In this document: positions 44,360-52,728 of the stretch, one piece after another
Layout of the letters: every line of letters starts with the position of its first letter
How positions within the stretch are numbered: the stretch's first letter is position 1
Source: a bacterium
GTDB lineage: Bacteria; Zixibacteria; MSB-5A5; GN15; FEB-12
NCBI GenBank assembly: GCA_030605565.1
Contig: JAUWIB010000097.1
Span: 1-61,914 of the forward strand
Direction: 5' to 3'
Length of the DNA stretch: 61,914 bases
Notes under the pieces: generated by a model
Told to the model about the DNA's origin: nothing
Database searches by the model: none
What the model saw: only the letters and a program-made list of their open reading frames with translations
Translations under genes and position numbers: made by a program

Positions 44360-44698
44360 TTAGTTGAATGACGCAATCGCATCCTCGACCGTGTCATAAG
44401 CGTCGAACACCGATACCAATTTCGTAATGGTCAGAAGCGACTGGATCTTGTCCGTCACTTTGGCTAGTTTTAGCTGGCCGTCACTGTTACGAAGGGTCGT
44501 GTATCCCTGAATGAGGATACCCAGACCGGTAGAGTTCATCCACTCAATACGCGACAGGTCGATAACCACTTTGGTTCTGCCCTGCTGGATAAACTCGTAC
44601 AATTTGTCGTGAAGCAGTGTGGCATCCGGTCCACCCATGATCTTTCCCCTGGGTTCAAGAACTACTACCCCATCCTGCTCACGGTCGGTAAGCTTCAT
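44360..44698 (-). CDS. STAS-domain anti-anti-sigma factor
   Basis: A 112-residue STAS protein. The phosphorylation site region reads 'RIEWMNSTGLGILIQ', with S56/T57 as the likely target of the neighbouring kinase and phosphatase. It is the first gene of the six-gene minus-strand operon. Confidence 0.92.
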   Translation of the reverse strand: MKLTDREQDGVVVLEPRGKIMGGPDATLLHDKLYEFIQQGRTKVVIDLSRIEWMNSTGLGILIQGYTTLRNSDGQLKLAKVTDKIQSLLTITKLVSVFDAYDTVEDAIASFN

Positions 44699-45395
44699 CT
44701 TAGTCGGGCCTCCGCTATGTTAGCTCGTTTTTTCCTTCTACGTCCCGGGCCACAACCATGTTTCCACGCGGACCGGTTAATCAACTCGGTTGCTGTCGGC
44801 AGGAAGTGGTTCACAGTATCAGGATGCCAACAACGCCGTATGACCAATTACCCTATATCAACATCTCAAGTCAAGGTCTTTTTGCTTGGGCTGAACGATA
44901 AGGTGTTGGTGAATAATAAGTTGGCCGACACGTCCGGCGGTCCGCCCGTCTGACGCATGTTGTGCTGTCACCAGATGATCATACTCGCTCAGCGTGTCTG
45001 TTGGACGCTGCAGAAAGCTGACGTGAAACCTTTGCGCTGTGAGACCGCCGAGTGTGGCCGCGTTGAACTCCGCAGCGCAAGATTCGCGCTTGACAAGAAA
45101 CCCTATAGAGTCTATATTTCGGTGGAGTCGCCTCAGTCTGTTTGCGCTGCCTGAATCCTCACGCGGGTAGGTGCTGTTGAGATGACCCAGGGGAAGACAG
45201 GGCAGACGGGATTCGCATCTTCAAGTGTTCTTCCTCATGATCGGTGATCGACCAACCCACCTAATGGCACCCTCCGCCTTTGTCGGAAAGGTCGCGTCGG
45301 GATAATCGGTAGCGGCCGTATATGCAGCAGACCGAGACCGGTTCTTGCCTGCGAGTTTTGCAGCCGGACCGCGTAGTGACAACAAGGAGGTATAT
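44699..45395 (+). other. Gene-free stretch with a promoter and long leader for the dockerin protein
   Basis: No credible gene in 697 bases. A promoter at 45090-45118 would give a leader of about 270 bases before the ATG at 45396. The leader has GC-rich segments such as 'AATCGGTAGCGGCCG' near 45306 but no riboswitch I can name. The left part probably holds the upstream signals of the STAS-led operon on the minus strand. Confidence 0.4.
45090..45118 (+). promoter_or_regulatory. Sigma-70-type promoter upstream of the dockerin protein
   Basis: TTGACA (45090-45095), 17-base spacer, TATATT (45113-45118). Confidence 0.65.
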
Positions 45396-47108
45396 ATGTA
45401 TCGCAGGGTCTTTCAACTGTTGGGACTGACGGTTGTCGTTCTTGCTACGGCACCGATGGCCTTTGGCGCGGCATCTGACGTCGATCTCAGACTTCCGCCG
45501 CCTGACCTGTTCGACATCGGGTGGCCGACCTGGACTCCCCACGGAGTGCCGTTGGATACGCCCTGGACTTTGTATAACTGGGGGGACACGGGTTTGGCGA
45601 TAACCATTACTCCTGTCCAGGACAACGGGCCGGCCGGGTGGTTGACCATTTCATCGGAATTGCAAGGGACGGTGGTGATTCCATCCGGCGAGAATAACAG
45701 CGTCACTGGTACTATCACGCTGAACACTGGCGGAGTAGTGAACGCACCGGGGACCATCGTCTATCTGCGCGGACGGTTCGATCTGGACCCCGATGGATAC
45801 GGTTATGGCCCAGACCCTCTTGAAGTGGAATGCTGGGTGGCGGATACTGTTTACCTTCCCGCCTACGATACGATTACTACCGGCTGTCTATCACTGGTTA
45901 TTCAGAGCGACGGCAACTTCGGCAACCAGGGGGCCGGCCGGGTCAACATGGACTTCTTCGACTACGGTGATTGCGACAGCCTGCCGCCGCCCGAAGACAC
46001 TATCCCCGGCGACGCGACTGTTTACATCTACGACGCCTCACCGGTGATCTGCTGGTCCGAGGGTGACTCGGTGGTATGCAACTGGTCGATATTCGGGTGG
46101 GGTATGACCCACCGGAGCGGCTTCATACCTATGGAGTACGAACCACCGGTCGATTCTGGTGACTACAAAGTGTACCAGTCTCAGTTCGTTGCCCATGACA
46201 CCTCCGTGCTGATAACGAGAAAGTGGATAGTCCCGCAGCCAATGTATGATAGCTGCAACTTCCTCATTCAGGCCACGGAATACCGGTCGGCCGACGGCCA
46301 GACGCACTCGGGGTTAACTATCGGTGAAGCGATCGACTGGGATATCCCGGCTGATACCGTTTTCCGCAACCGTTCCGGTTACGATCTCTCTAACCGGCTG
46401 ATCTGGCAGAACGGGTCGGAGTACAACGACGACGATGATGTCGAGTGCCAGGAAAACAGCGATCGCTACGGCGGTATTGCGCTGTTGGAGATCATCGAGA
46501 TCGATGGTGAGGATACAACCTGCAATGAGGAGTGCTACGGTGCCTATACGGAGGACAACTACGCATGGGTCTATCTCGCCGGTGGTTTTGTACCGGAAGA
46601 GCTTGATAGTATGATGACTGCAAACGCGGGCTATGTGCTTGAGTCGGACTCGTTGGATACCGACCTGCACACGGTGATGACATTTCGAAGCAACTACACT
46701 CTGACGCCGGACAAAACACTGATAGTCGTCAGTTGCCTCATTTCCGGTCGGTTGGGCTATGCCGACTTTATCTCTTCCGCTGCGGCCTGTCACCAGTGGT
46801 ATACGAGTTTCAAGCCCCCGGACTCGGCTGATTGCTGTATGGGGCCGATTCGCGGCAATGTGGACTACGACCCTGAGGACGACATCGACATAAGCGATCT
46901 GGTGTACCTGGTGGATTACATGTTCACCGGCGGTCCGGCGCCGGCGTGTTATGAAGAGGCTGATCTGAACGCGACCAATAGCATTGACATAAGTGATTTG
47001 GTTTACCTTGTGGATTACATGTTCACCGGTGGTCCTCCGCCGGAGCCCTGTCCATACTCGACCGGGGACGCATGCAAAGGTATTTGGACCTTGCTGGGAT
47101 CGCGATGA
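45396..47108 (+). CDS. Secreted protein with two dockerin-like repeats
   Basis: A 570-residue protein from ATG 45396, with AAGGAGG 6 bases upstream. It has a signal peptide (about residues 1-24, ending 'MAFGA'). The middle is an unrecognised beta-rich region with Asp/Tyr-rich segments. The C terminus has a pair of calcium-binding dockerin-like repeats ('DYDPEDDIDISDLVYLVDYMF', 'DLNATNSIDISDLVYLVDYMF'). The DNA of the two repeats is similar, pointing to duplication. No cohesin or cellulosomal partner is nearby; in this group such repeats commonly end secreted proteins. Function unknown. Confidence 0.75.
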   Translation: MYRRVFQLLGLTVVVLATAPMAFGAASDVDLRLPPPDLFDIGWPTWTPHGVPLDTPWTLYNWGDTGLAITITPVQDNGPAGWLTISSELQGTVVIPSGENNSVTGTITLNTGGVVNAPGTIVYLRGRFDLDPDGYGYGPDPLEVECWVADTVYLPAYDTITTGCLSLVIQSDGNFGNQGAGRVNMDFFDYGDCDSLPPPEDTIPGDATVYIYDASPVICWSEGDSVVCNWSIFGWGMTHRSGFIPMEYEPPVDSGDYKVYQSQFVAHDTSVLITRKWIVPQPMYDSCNFLIQATEYRSADGQTHSGLTIGEAIDWDIPADTVFRNRSGYDLSNRLIWQNGSEYNDDDDVECQENSDRYGGIALLEIIEIDGEDTTCNEECYGAYTEDNYAWVYLAGGFVPEELDSMMTANAGYVLESDSLDTDLHTVMTFRSNYTLTPDKTLIVVSCLISGRLGYADFISSAAACHQWYTSFKPPDSADCCMGPIRGNVDYDPEDDIDISDLVYLVDYMFTGGPAPACYEEADLNATNSIDISDLVYLVDYMFTGGPPPEPCPYSTGDACKGIWTLLGSR

Positions 47109-47266
47109 GGATTACCGGTGGGTCTGATTCGTCTCGTGTAGATCAAAGGTCCGTCAAGTCAGTTAGTCCGTCGCAGTACTCCTACAGAATCTGCGCAGTT
47201 TCTCGGTCTGTCCTCTATGATGTGATATGCGAAGACCGATGTTTCCTGCAGACCGGCGCGTACAAC

Positions 47267-47914
47267 TCATTGTGGGATGAACAGCGCTGTGAAATCCTGG
47301 AAGAAGTGCGCTATGATACAGGGCCACAGGCTGCGAGTGCGAAGGTACAACAAAGCGAACATGAACCCATACGGGGTCAGCAGTATCAACCCCGGCCAGC
47401 CCTGATAGGCGTGGCAAACGCCGAACGCCAGCGATGACACTACCACCGGCATCACCCACGTTTTGGTTCTGGCGAGGATCCGTAGTCGCGTCATTAGGTA
47501 GCCCCTGAAAGCTATCTCCTCGCAGAAGCCGGCTGTCATCGAAACCACCACCCAGACTATGCGCCCGGCCGTGTCCTGGGGAACCAGCAATGCGATTTCC
47601 CCCGGCATCGGCAGGCCTACCTGGGCCAGGAACCAGGCCAGCCCGGCGAGGATCACATTGGCCACCAACAGGAAAGAGATGGCCCATGCGAAGTCGACAG
47701 CCCGGAGCGGTTTCAAGCCGACGCCGAGCAGCCCTGTCTGCTCTCGGAAGGTGGCTACAAACAGCACCAGAAACAGCAGCCATTGCATCATGATCGTGAC
47801 CACCAGTGTGAAAAGCAGAATGGTGTCGTTGAGCAGTTCGGCGAGGTCTTCCGGGTCACCTGCGAAGACCACTGAGAAAACGGGGTAGACTACCAACAAC
47901 AGGAACAGCACCAC
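47267..47914 (-). CDS. CPBP-family intramembrane protease (5' end unclear)
   Basis: At least 215 residues with about six membrane helices. CPBP motifs are present: 'CEEIAFRGYLMTRL' (EExxxR), 'AFGVCHAYQG' and 'CIIAHFFQD'. Such proteins are homologues of Rce1-type proteases. The only usual start is GTG 47914, just before the first helix. The frame is open about 47 codons further upstream to a TGA near 48047 and encodes a plausible acidic N terminus ('VDLDIPDYERIPVYDAEIPS'), yet has no ATG or GTG there. The gene may use a rare start such as CTG or ATT, or may have lost its true 5' end. Confidence 0.75.
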   Translation of the reverse strand: MVLFLLLVVYPVFSVVFAGDPEDLAELLNDTILLFTLVVTIMMQWLLFLVLFVATFREQTGLLGVGLKPLRAVDFAWAISFLLVANVILAGLAWFLAQVGLPMPGEIALLVPQDTAGRIVWVVVSMTAGFCEEIAFRGYLMTRLRILARTKTWVMPVVVSSLAFGVCHAYQGWPGLILLTPYGFMFALLYLRTRSLWPCIIAHFFQDFTALFIPQ

Positions 47915-48196
47915 CCAAGTGGCTCTGGAACGACGAAAGTCGCCGTTGCCGGACCAGCGCAGGAACCGAGTGAAGGCATTCTCGCTGGGGATTTCAGCGT
48001 CGTATACGGGGATTCGCTCGTAGTCGGGAATGTCCAGATCAACCTCTCAGGCGCCGTTTCTTCCGGTTATCAACGTTCACCTGAAGTTAGGTACACGATG
48101 GAGGCAAAGCGAGCGAAAAATCCATCCTTTCCGCGCCCGTAGATGTTCGGCTAAATCGCCCTCGTGCGTCACGTGGATACAGGGGGCAGACGAGGA

Positions 48197-48370
48197 GAGG
48201 CTGTCCCAAAAGGTAGTTGCGACGGGTCTTGCGCTCGGCGAAGCCAAGCGTGTGACCTGTCGCTCCTTTGTAAGTTGTTGTCCAAGAGGTAGACAGACAG
48301 CCGTCGGTTCACACCCCCGCCTCCGGCGGGTCCAAGAACCGACGGAACATGGCACTTATGGGACAGCCTC
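48197..48370. mobile_element. MITE-like element, 174 bp
   Basis: Perfect 12-bp terminal inverted repeats: GAGGCTGTCCCA (48197-48208) and TGGGACAGCCTC (48359-48370). There is no coding capacity inside, only a further inner GC-rich hairpin ('CCGCCTCCGGCGGG' near 48319). The ends resemble transposase-recognised termini of IS elements. A target duplication is not clear. It lies upstream of the 5'-unclear CPBP gene. Confidence 0.6.
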
Positions 48371-48422
48371 AGGAGGTCTGCGTCCACAAAATACGGACCT
48401 GGACCCCGGGGTTCTATGTGAA

Positions 48423-48444
48423 CGGCAGATGTCCACATCTGCCG
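48423..48444. repeat. 22-bp near-perfect palindrome, copy 2
   Basis: CGGCAGATGT-CC-ACATCTGCCG. The arms are identical to the copy at 25908-25929, with only the central dinucleotide changed. Confidence 0.75.
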
Positions 48445-48642
48445 CCCGATCAAGTCGAGTCTCACCGCGGCGCATGTAGATATACGCCGTCAACAGAAGT
48501 ATAGATATGTGACTCACGTGATACGCCATTGTCGTCATTGTCAGATAGTCATGTGAAACCGATGTGGTAGCCATCATGCCGGGATCGTTGTTTCTTGGAC
48601 CAGCAGAACCAGGCGACCGACAACCAGGAACGAGAAAGGGGA

Positions 48643-49218
48643 ATGATGCCCAGCAGCCGAATAGTGTACCAGAACTGGATCGTCGAGATCGGTCACGATC
48701 CGGACACAAAAGTGGCGCCGGACGGCGGTGATCTGTTTCGCACCGACTTCATATCGCTTGACCACCCGGCGGCGGCAGGTCTGTCCGACGCCGAGGCCGT
48801 GTCAACCTGCGTCGAACGCCGAGAGTTGATCCGTCGGAGTGTTACCGAGGCTTTGAACAACCTCGATGATGACGAGCGCGAGTTCGTTATTCGGTTTCAT
48901 TTCATGGGGGAGAGTTATCGTCGGATTGCCGAAAAGTCCGGGCGCAGCATTCACAAACTGGAGGTGCTGCATAAACGCAGCCTCAGGAAACTGAAGAAGC
49001 AACTTGCCGGGTTTGTGCATGAGACTTTCGGGCTTGGCCGCGAGGTGATACCTGACTGTCCCATATGTCGATCACCGTTCGCCGCCGAACTCGACGAAAT
49101 CATCCGCAACCGCGACCGAACGGCCACCTGGCGTCCGGTCCTGACGGTGCTTAAGAACAAGTACAACCTGTCCATCAGTTCGCCCCAGCTTCTGATCGGA
49201 CATGAGAAGTATCACTGA
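48643..49218 (+). CDS. Sigma-70 region 4-like DNA-binding protein with Cys-containing tail
   Basis: A 191-residue protein from ATG 48643, chosen for the GAAAGGGG site just upstream. The centre carries a sigma-region-4-like helix-turn-helix ('LDDDEREFVIRFHFMGESYRRIAEKSGRSIHKLEVLHKRSLRKLKKQL'). A tail with 'CPICRSPFAAELDEIIRNRD' has one CxxC and may bind zinc with other ligands. It has no evident region 2, so it is not a complete sigma factor. It may be a transcription regulator. A ribbon-helix-helix protein gene follows 67 bases downstream. Confidence 0.6.
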   Translation: MMPSSRIVYQNWIVEIGHDPDTKVAPDGGDLFRTDFISLDHPAAAGLSDAEAVSTCVERRELIRRSVTEALNNLDDDEREFVIRFHFMGESYRRIAEKSGRSIHKLEVLHKRSLRKLKKQLAGFVHETFGLGREVIPDCPICRSPFAAELDEIIRNRDRTATWRPVLTVLKNKYNLSISSPQLLIGHEKYH

Positions 49219-49285
49219 TGCGGCCGACTTTTGTCGGACGCTATCAGAGCTGTTTCAGAGTTTCTGCAAAACGAGGAAAGGAGTT

Positions 49286-49546
49286 ATGATGACTGAAAGT
49301 ACCAAGGAGACCAGACGCTTAAGAGGTGATCACTGCCTCAATGTTTTCGTGTCGTACGAACTGAAAGAGAAATTGAAAGCCCTGGCCTCGAAGTATGATC
49401 GCACGACCTCGGATATGGTTCGCGCGGTGCTGCGTATCGGCATTCCGATGATGGAAGGGCTTTCCGAGGCGGAGGAGATCATGGTCCGCGAATACATAGC
49501 GCTTTTTCGAAAGCTGCGCCAGGTCAAGTCACTGAAGGAGATCTAG
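49286..49546 (+). CDS. Ribbon-helix-helix (CopG/MetJ-type) protein
   Basis: An 86-residue protein from ATG 49286, preceded by GGAAAGGAG. The fold signature is a short strand 'HCLNVFVSYELKEKLKALASKYDRTTSDMVRAVLRIGIPMM', typical of dimeric ribbon-helix-helix DNA binders. An acidic and basic C-terminal helix follows. No toxin gene is adjacent, so an antitoxin role is not supported. It probably shares a transcript with the preceding DNA-binding gene. Confidence 0.7.
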   Translation: MMTESTKETRRLRGDHCLNVFVSYELKEKLKALASKYDRTTSDMVRAVLRIGIPMMEGLSEAEEIMVREYIALFRKLRQVKSLKEI

Positions 49547-49550
49547 CGGA

Positions 49551-49706
49551 CTGTTGAAAAAGTCCCAACTGATGTCATTGCGAGGTCACGCGTTTCGCGT
49601 GGGCGTGGCAATCTCTAAGTGGCTGCTCCATAACAATTGGAGATTGCCGCGTAGCGGAAGAAGCCATTTATGGCCTCGCAATGACGATTGCGGCGTTTTT
49701 CAACAG
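49551..49706. mobile_element. MITE-like element, 156 bp
   Basis: Terminal inverted repeats CTGTTGAAAAA (49551-49561) and TTTTTCAACAG (49696-49706) enclose a second, inner inverted pair, TGTCATTGCGAGG and CCTCGCAATGACG (near 49573-49686). The whole unit can fold into one long hairpin and has no coding capacity. The outer repeats resemble the 'GGCTGTTGAAAAA' ends of some IS elements. Confidence 0.65.
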
Positions 49707-49807
49707 CCCCTTGGAAGACTTGGGGAACGACTTGCCGCCGAGAAAAAGCTTGAGGGTGCCGGCGCTTCTTAGTATACTTTTGCCGATCTGAAACAGGGAA
49801 CTCGGCT

Positions 49808-51199
49808 ATGTATGTGAAGCAGAGAACGGCGAAAAAAGAGAGCACGTTGACCGGAGCCGGTTTACATACCGGCAACAAATGTACCATGACTTTCAAGCCG
49901 GCGCCGCCCGGCACCGGGATTCGGTTTGTCCGCACCGATTTGCCGGAGCAACCGTGGGTCCAGGCGGATATCGATCATGTGGTAGATATCTCGCGGGGTA
50001 CGACTCTCCAGGCGGGTGAGGCAATAGTCCACACGGTGGAACATGTGCTGGCGGCCTTCGCGGGTTTGCAGATCGACAATCTGATAGTCGAACTCGACAA
50101 CAACGAACCGCCGGTTGGTGATGGCTCGGCCCGGCCGTATGTCGACAAGTTGCTTGAAGCCGGTATCGAGGATCAGGATGCCGACAAAGTCTATCTCGAA
50201 ATCGACACGCCCATGGCGTACAGCGAGCCGGACCGAGGTGTCGATGTGGTGGTGACGCCGTCGGATGAAATGCGCATCACCTTCATGATCGACTACAAGA
50301 ACCCAGCCCTCGGTACCCAGTATACGTCATTGGTTGATCTGGAGCAGGAGTTCGTGGAAGAGTTTGCCCCGGCCCGTACTTTCTGTTTCCTTTCCGAAGT
50401 GGAACAACTCAAGGAGGCGGGGCTGATTAAAGGGGGCGGTCTTCATAACGCGGTTGTGATCTACGATGGCGATGGCGGTCAGGTCGAAGTAGACCGCATC
50501 CGCAAGGCGCTTGGTCTCAAAGAGAAGGCGTTCGTCGGTGAAACCGGCATTATCAACGACATCCCCTTGCGCTTCCCTAACGAACCAGTGCGGCACAAGG
50601 CGCTCGATCTTTTGGGGGACCTGTTTCTGATCGGAGTGCCGTTCAAGGGTCACGTTCTGGCGGCACGGTCAGGGCACAAGGCCAACGTTGCGCTGGCCAA
50701 AAAGATGCGTGATCTTTACAAGAAAAAGAAACTGGCCGGCCGTTACGCCGGCAAGGGCGGGGATGTCTTTTTCGACATCAATTCGATTCTGAAGATCATG
50801 CCGCACCGCTACCCCTTCCTGTTGATCGACCGCATCCTTGATCTGGAACCGGGCAAGCGAGTGGTGGCGATGAAGAACGTGACTATCAACGAACCGTTCT
50901 TTCAGGGGCATTTCCCCGGACATCCGATAATGCCGGGCGTGTTGATTCTTGAGGCGATGGCGCAAGCGGGCGGCGTGTTGTTGTTGCACGAGATCGAAGA
51001 CCCGGAGACCAAGGTAGTCTATTTTATGGGTATCGACAACGCGAAATTCCGTAAGCCGGTTATGCCGGGTGATCAGTTGCGTTTCGAGTTGGAGATGAAG
51101 AGTTTTCGACGCATGACCTGCAAAATGTCGGGTACGGCGTATGTGCAAGACAACGTCGTGGCGAACGCCGACTTCCTGGCCATGGTGGTGGACCGATGA
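49808..51199 (+). CDS. lpxC/fabZ: Bifunctional LpxC deacetylase / FabZ dehydratase
   Basis: A 463-residue fusion. Residues 1-305 are LpxC, the zinc deacetylase that commits UDP-3-O-acyl-GlcNAc to lipid A. The zinc ligands are in 'VHTVEHVLAAFAG' and 'KALDLLGDL', and the catalytic His is in 'RSGHKANVA'. Residues 320-463 are FabZ, the 3-hydroxyacyl-ACP dehydratase ('MPHRYPFLLIDRILDLE', 'FFQGHFPGHPIMPGVLILEAMAQAGG', with catalytic His and Glu). The fusion is known from FCB-group bacteria; it ties the use of 3-hydroxyacyl chains for lipid A to fatty-acid elongation. The stop overlaps lpxA by 4 bases. Confidence 0.95.
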   Translation: MYVKQRTAKKESTLTGAGLHTGNKCTMTFKPAPPGTGIRFVRTDLPEQPWVQADIDHVVDISRGTTLQAGEAIVHTVEHVLAAFAGLQIDNLIVELDNNEPPVGDGSARPYVDKLLEAGIEDQDADKVYLEIDTPMAYSEPDRGVDVVVTPSDEMRITFMIDYKNPALGTQYTSLVDLEQEFVEEFAPARTFCFLSEVEQLKEAGLIKGGGLHNAVVIYDGDGGQVEVDRIRKALGLKEKAFVGETGIINDIPLRFPNEPVRHKALDLLGDLFLIGVPFKGHVLAARSGHKANVALAKKMRDLYKKKKLAGRYAGKGGDVFFDINSILKIMPHRYPFLLIDRILDLEPGKRVVAMKNVTINEPFFQGHFPGHPIMPGVLILEAMAQAGGVLLLHEIEDPETKVVYFMGIDNAKFRKPVMPGDQLRFELEMKSFRRMTCKMSGTAYVQDNVVANADFLAMVVDR

Positions 51200-51969
51200 C
51201 CGACATTCACCAAACAGCGATTGTGTCTCCCGGGGCCGAACTGGCCGATGACGTGATTGTCGGGCCGTACACGATTATCGAAGAAAACGTGCAGGTCGGG
51301 TCGGGCAGCAAGATAGCCTCGTCGGCGTTGATTGCTTCCGGTGCACGGTTGGGGGAGAACGTGACAGTGGCGCACGGCGCTGTAATCGGTACGGTGCCGC
51401 AGGACTTGAAATTCGGGGGAGAGGACTCAACGGCGGTAATCGGTGATGACACCGTGGTGCGTGAGTATGCCACGATCAACCGTGGGACCAAAGATCGGGG
51501 CGAAACTACGATCGGGAAAAACTGTCTCTTGATGGCGTACTCGCACACAGCGCACGATTGCCTCATCGGCGATCACGTGATCCTGGCCAACTCGGTCAAT
51601 CTGGCCGGGCATATCGAGATCGGCGACTATGCCATTCTCGGCGGGGTGTTGCCGATACATCAGTTTGTCAAGATCGGCATGCACGCCATGATCGGAGGCG
51701 GCTTCCGTGTGCCGCAGGATATTTGTCCCTACGCCCTGGCGGGTGGCTATCCTTTGAAGATAATGGGTCTCAATGCGACCGGGCTGAAACGTCGCGGTTT
51801 CCCGAAAGAAACGATAGCTGGTTTGCACAAAGCCTTCAAGCTTCTCTTCAACAGCGGCCTGAACACCACGCAGGCGGTTGAACGCATCACAAGCGAACTT
51901 GAGATCACACCCGAGATACAGATCATTCTCGATTTCATTGCACAGTCCACGCGCGGGCTGGTGAAGTAA
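51196..51969 (+). CDS. lpxA: UDP-N-acetylglucosamine O-acyltransferase
   Basis: A 257-residue left-handed beta-helix acyltransferase that performs the first lipid A step. Hexapeptide repeats fill residues 1-190. The catalytic His lies in 'MAYSHTAHDCLIGDH'. The C-terminal helical domain ('GLNATGLKRRGFPKETIAGLHKAFKLLF') is typical. It overlaps lpxC/fabZ (ATGA). Confidence 0.95.
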   Translation: MTDIHQTAIVSPGAELADDVIVGPYTIIEENVQVGSGSKIASSALIASGARLGENVTVAHGAVIGTVPQDLKFGGEDSTAVIGDDTVVREYATINRGTKDRGETTIGKNCLLMAYSHTAHDCLIGDHVILANSVNLAGHIEIGDYAILGGVLPIHQFVKIGMHAMIGGGFRVPQDICPYALAGGYPLKIMGLNATGLKRRGFPKETIAGLHKAFKLLFNSGLNTTQAVERITSELEITPEIQIILDFIAQSTRGLVK

Positions 51970-52017
51970 AGCGTAGCATTTCACAACAAGAGACAGACGT
52001 TGTCAGGTGTCAACTGG

Positions 52018-52545
52018 ATGGAGACGCTCCCCACCAACATCCTCATCACCGGCCCACCCGGGGTCGGCAAGACGACCGTTATCAAAAAGCTGTGCGCCCA
52101 AGTCGCGTATCTCAACCCGGTAGGGTTCTACACTGAAGAGATTCGCGAGCGAGGCGTCCGCAAGGGTTTTGCGTTGGTGTCGTTGGATGGACGCAGGAGT
52201 ATTCTCTCGCACGTTGACATCCGGTCGCACCATCGTGTTGGCAAGTATGGTGTGGATATTGCTGCCTTTGAGCGATTTCTGGATACGATAGATTTCAATG
52301 GACCTGCGACCGGCTTGATCGTGATTGACGAGATCGGTAAGATGGAGTGCCTGTCACCGAAGTTTCAGACGCTCCTGACTCGGTGGCTCGATGCCGAAAA
52401 GCGACTGATGGCCACGGTAGCGTTCAAGGGTGGCGGTGTTATCGATCAAACGAAAAACCGAGCCGACGTCAGGCTCCTGCAGGTCACGCCGAAGTCACGT
52501 GACGGACTGCCCGCGTGCATCGCCGAGATGCTGGCCGGCGAGTAA
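52018..52545 (+). CDS. THEP1-type nucleoside-triphosphatase
   Basis: A 175-residue P-loop protein from ATG 52018 (TTG 52000 is an alternative). Walker A is 'ITGPPGVGKTT', Walker B is 'GLIVIDEIGKMEC', and 'VGFYTEEIRERGVRKGF' is the THEP1 family block. It hydrolyses nucleoside triphosphates in vitro in homologues; the cellular role is unclear. It follows lpxA closely and probably shares its transcript. Confidence 0.87.
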   Translation: METLPTNILITGPPGVGKTTVIKKLCAQVAYLNPVGFYTEEIRERGVRKGFALVSLDGRRSILSHVDIRSHHRVGKYGVDIAAFERFLDTIDFNGPATGLIVIDEIGKMECLSPKFQTLLTRWLDAEKRLMATVAFKGGGVIDQTKNRADVRLLQVTPKSRDGLPACIAEMLAGE

Positions 52546-52728
52546 TATCCGTCAGCCGTGGCGCGAAGGAACGGTTTCATCGGTCCGCATGTGGTTATAA
52601 TTCTCCATTTTGTGCTGTACAAACGAGTGGCTCCGGTGTAAATTTCTCCCGATGAGTCGGCCGTAGGACAATGCTTCATCAAGAAAAGGTTAAACGCTCT
52701 ATGGGTTCGTTTGCCGGGTTAGCGTAAT

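Noticed and set aside
45230-45330. A c-di-GMP (GEMM) riboswitch in the leader of the dockerin protein, because of 'GGTAGCGG'
   Set aside because: The rest of the GEMM core is missing.
48077-48465. Two overlapping minus-strand frames across the MITE-like element
   Set aside because: They read through inverted repeats and palindromes and have no ribosome-binding sites.
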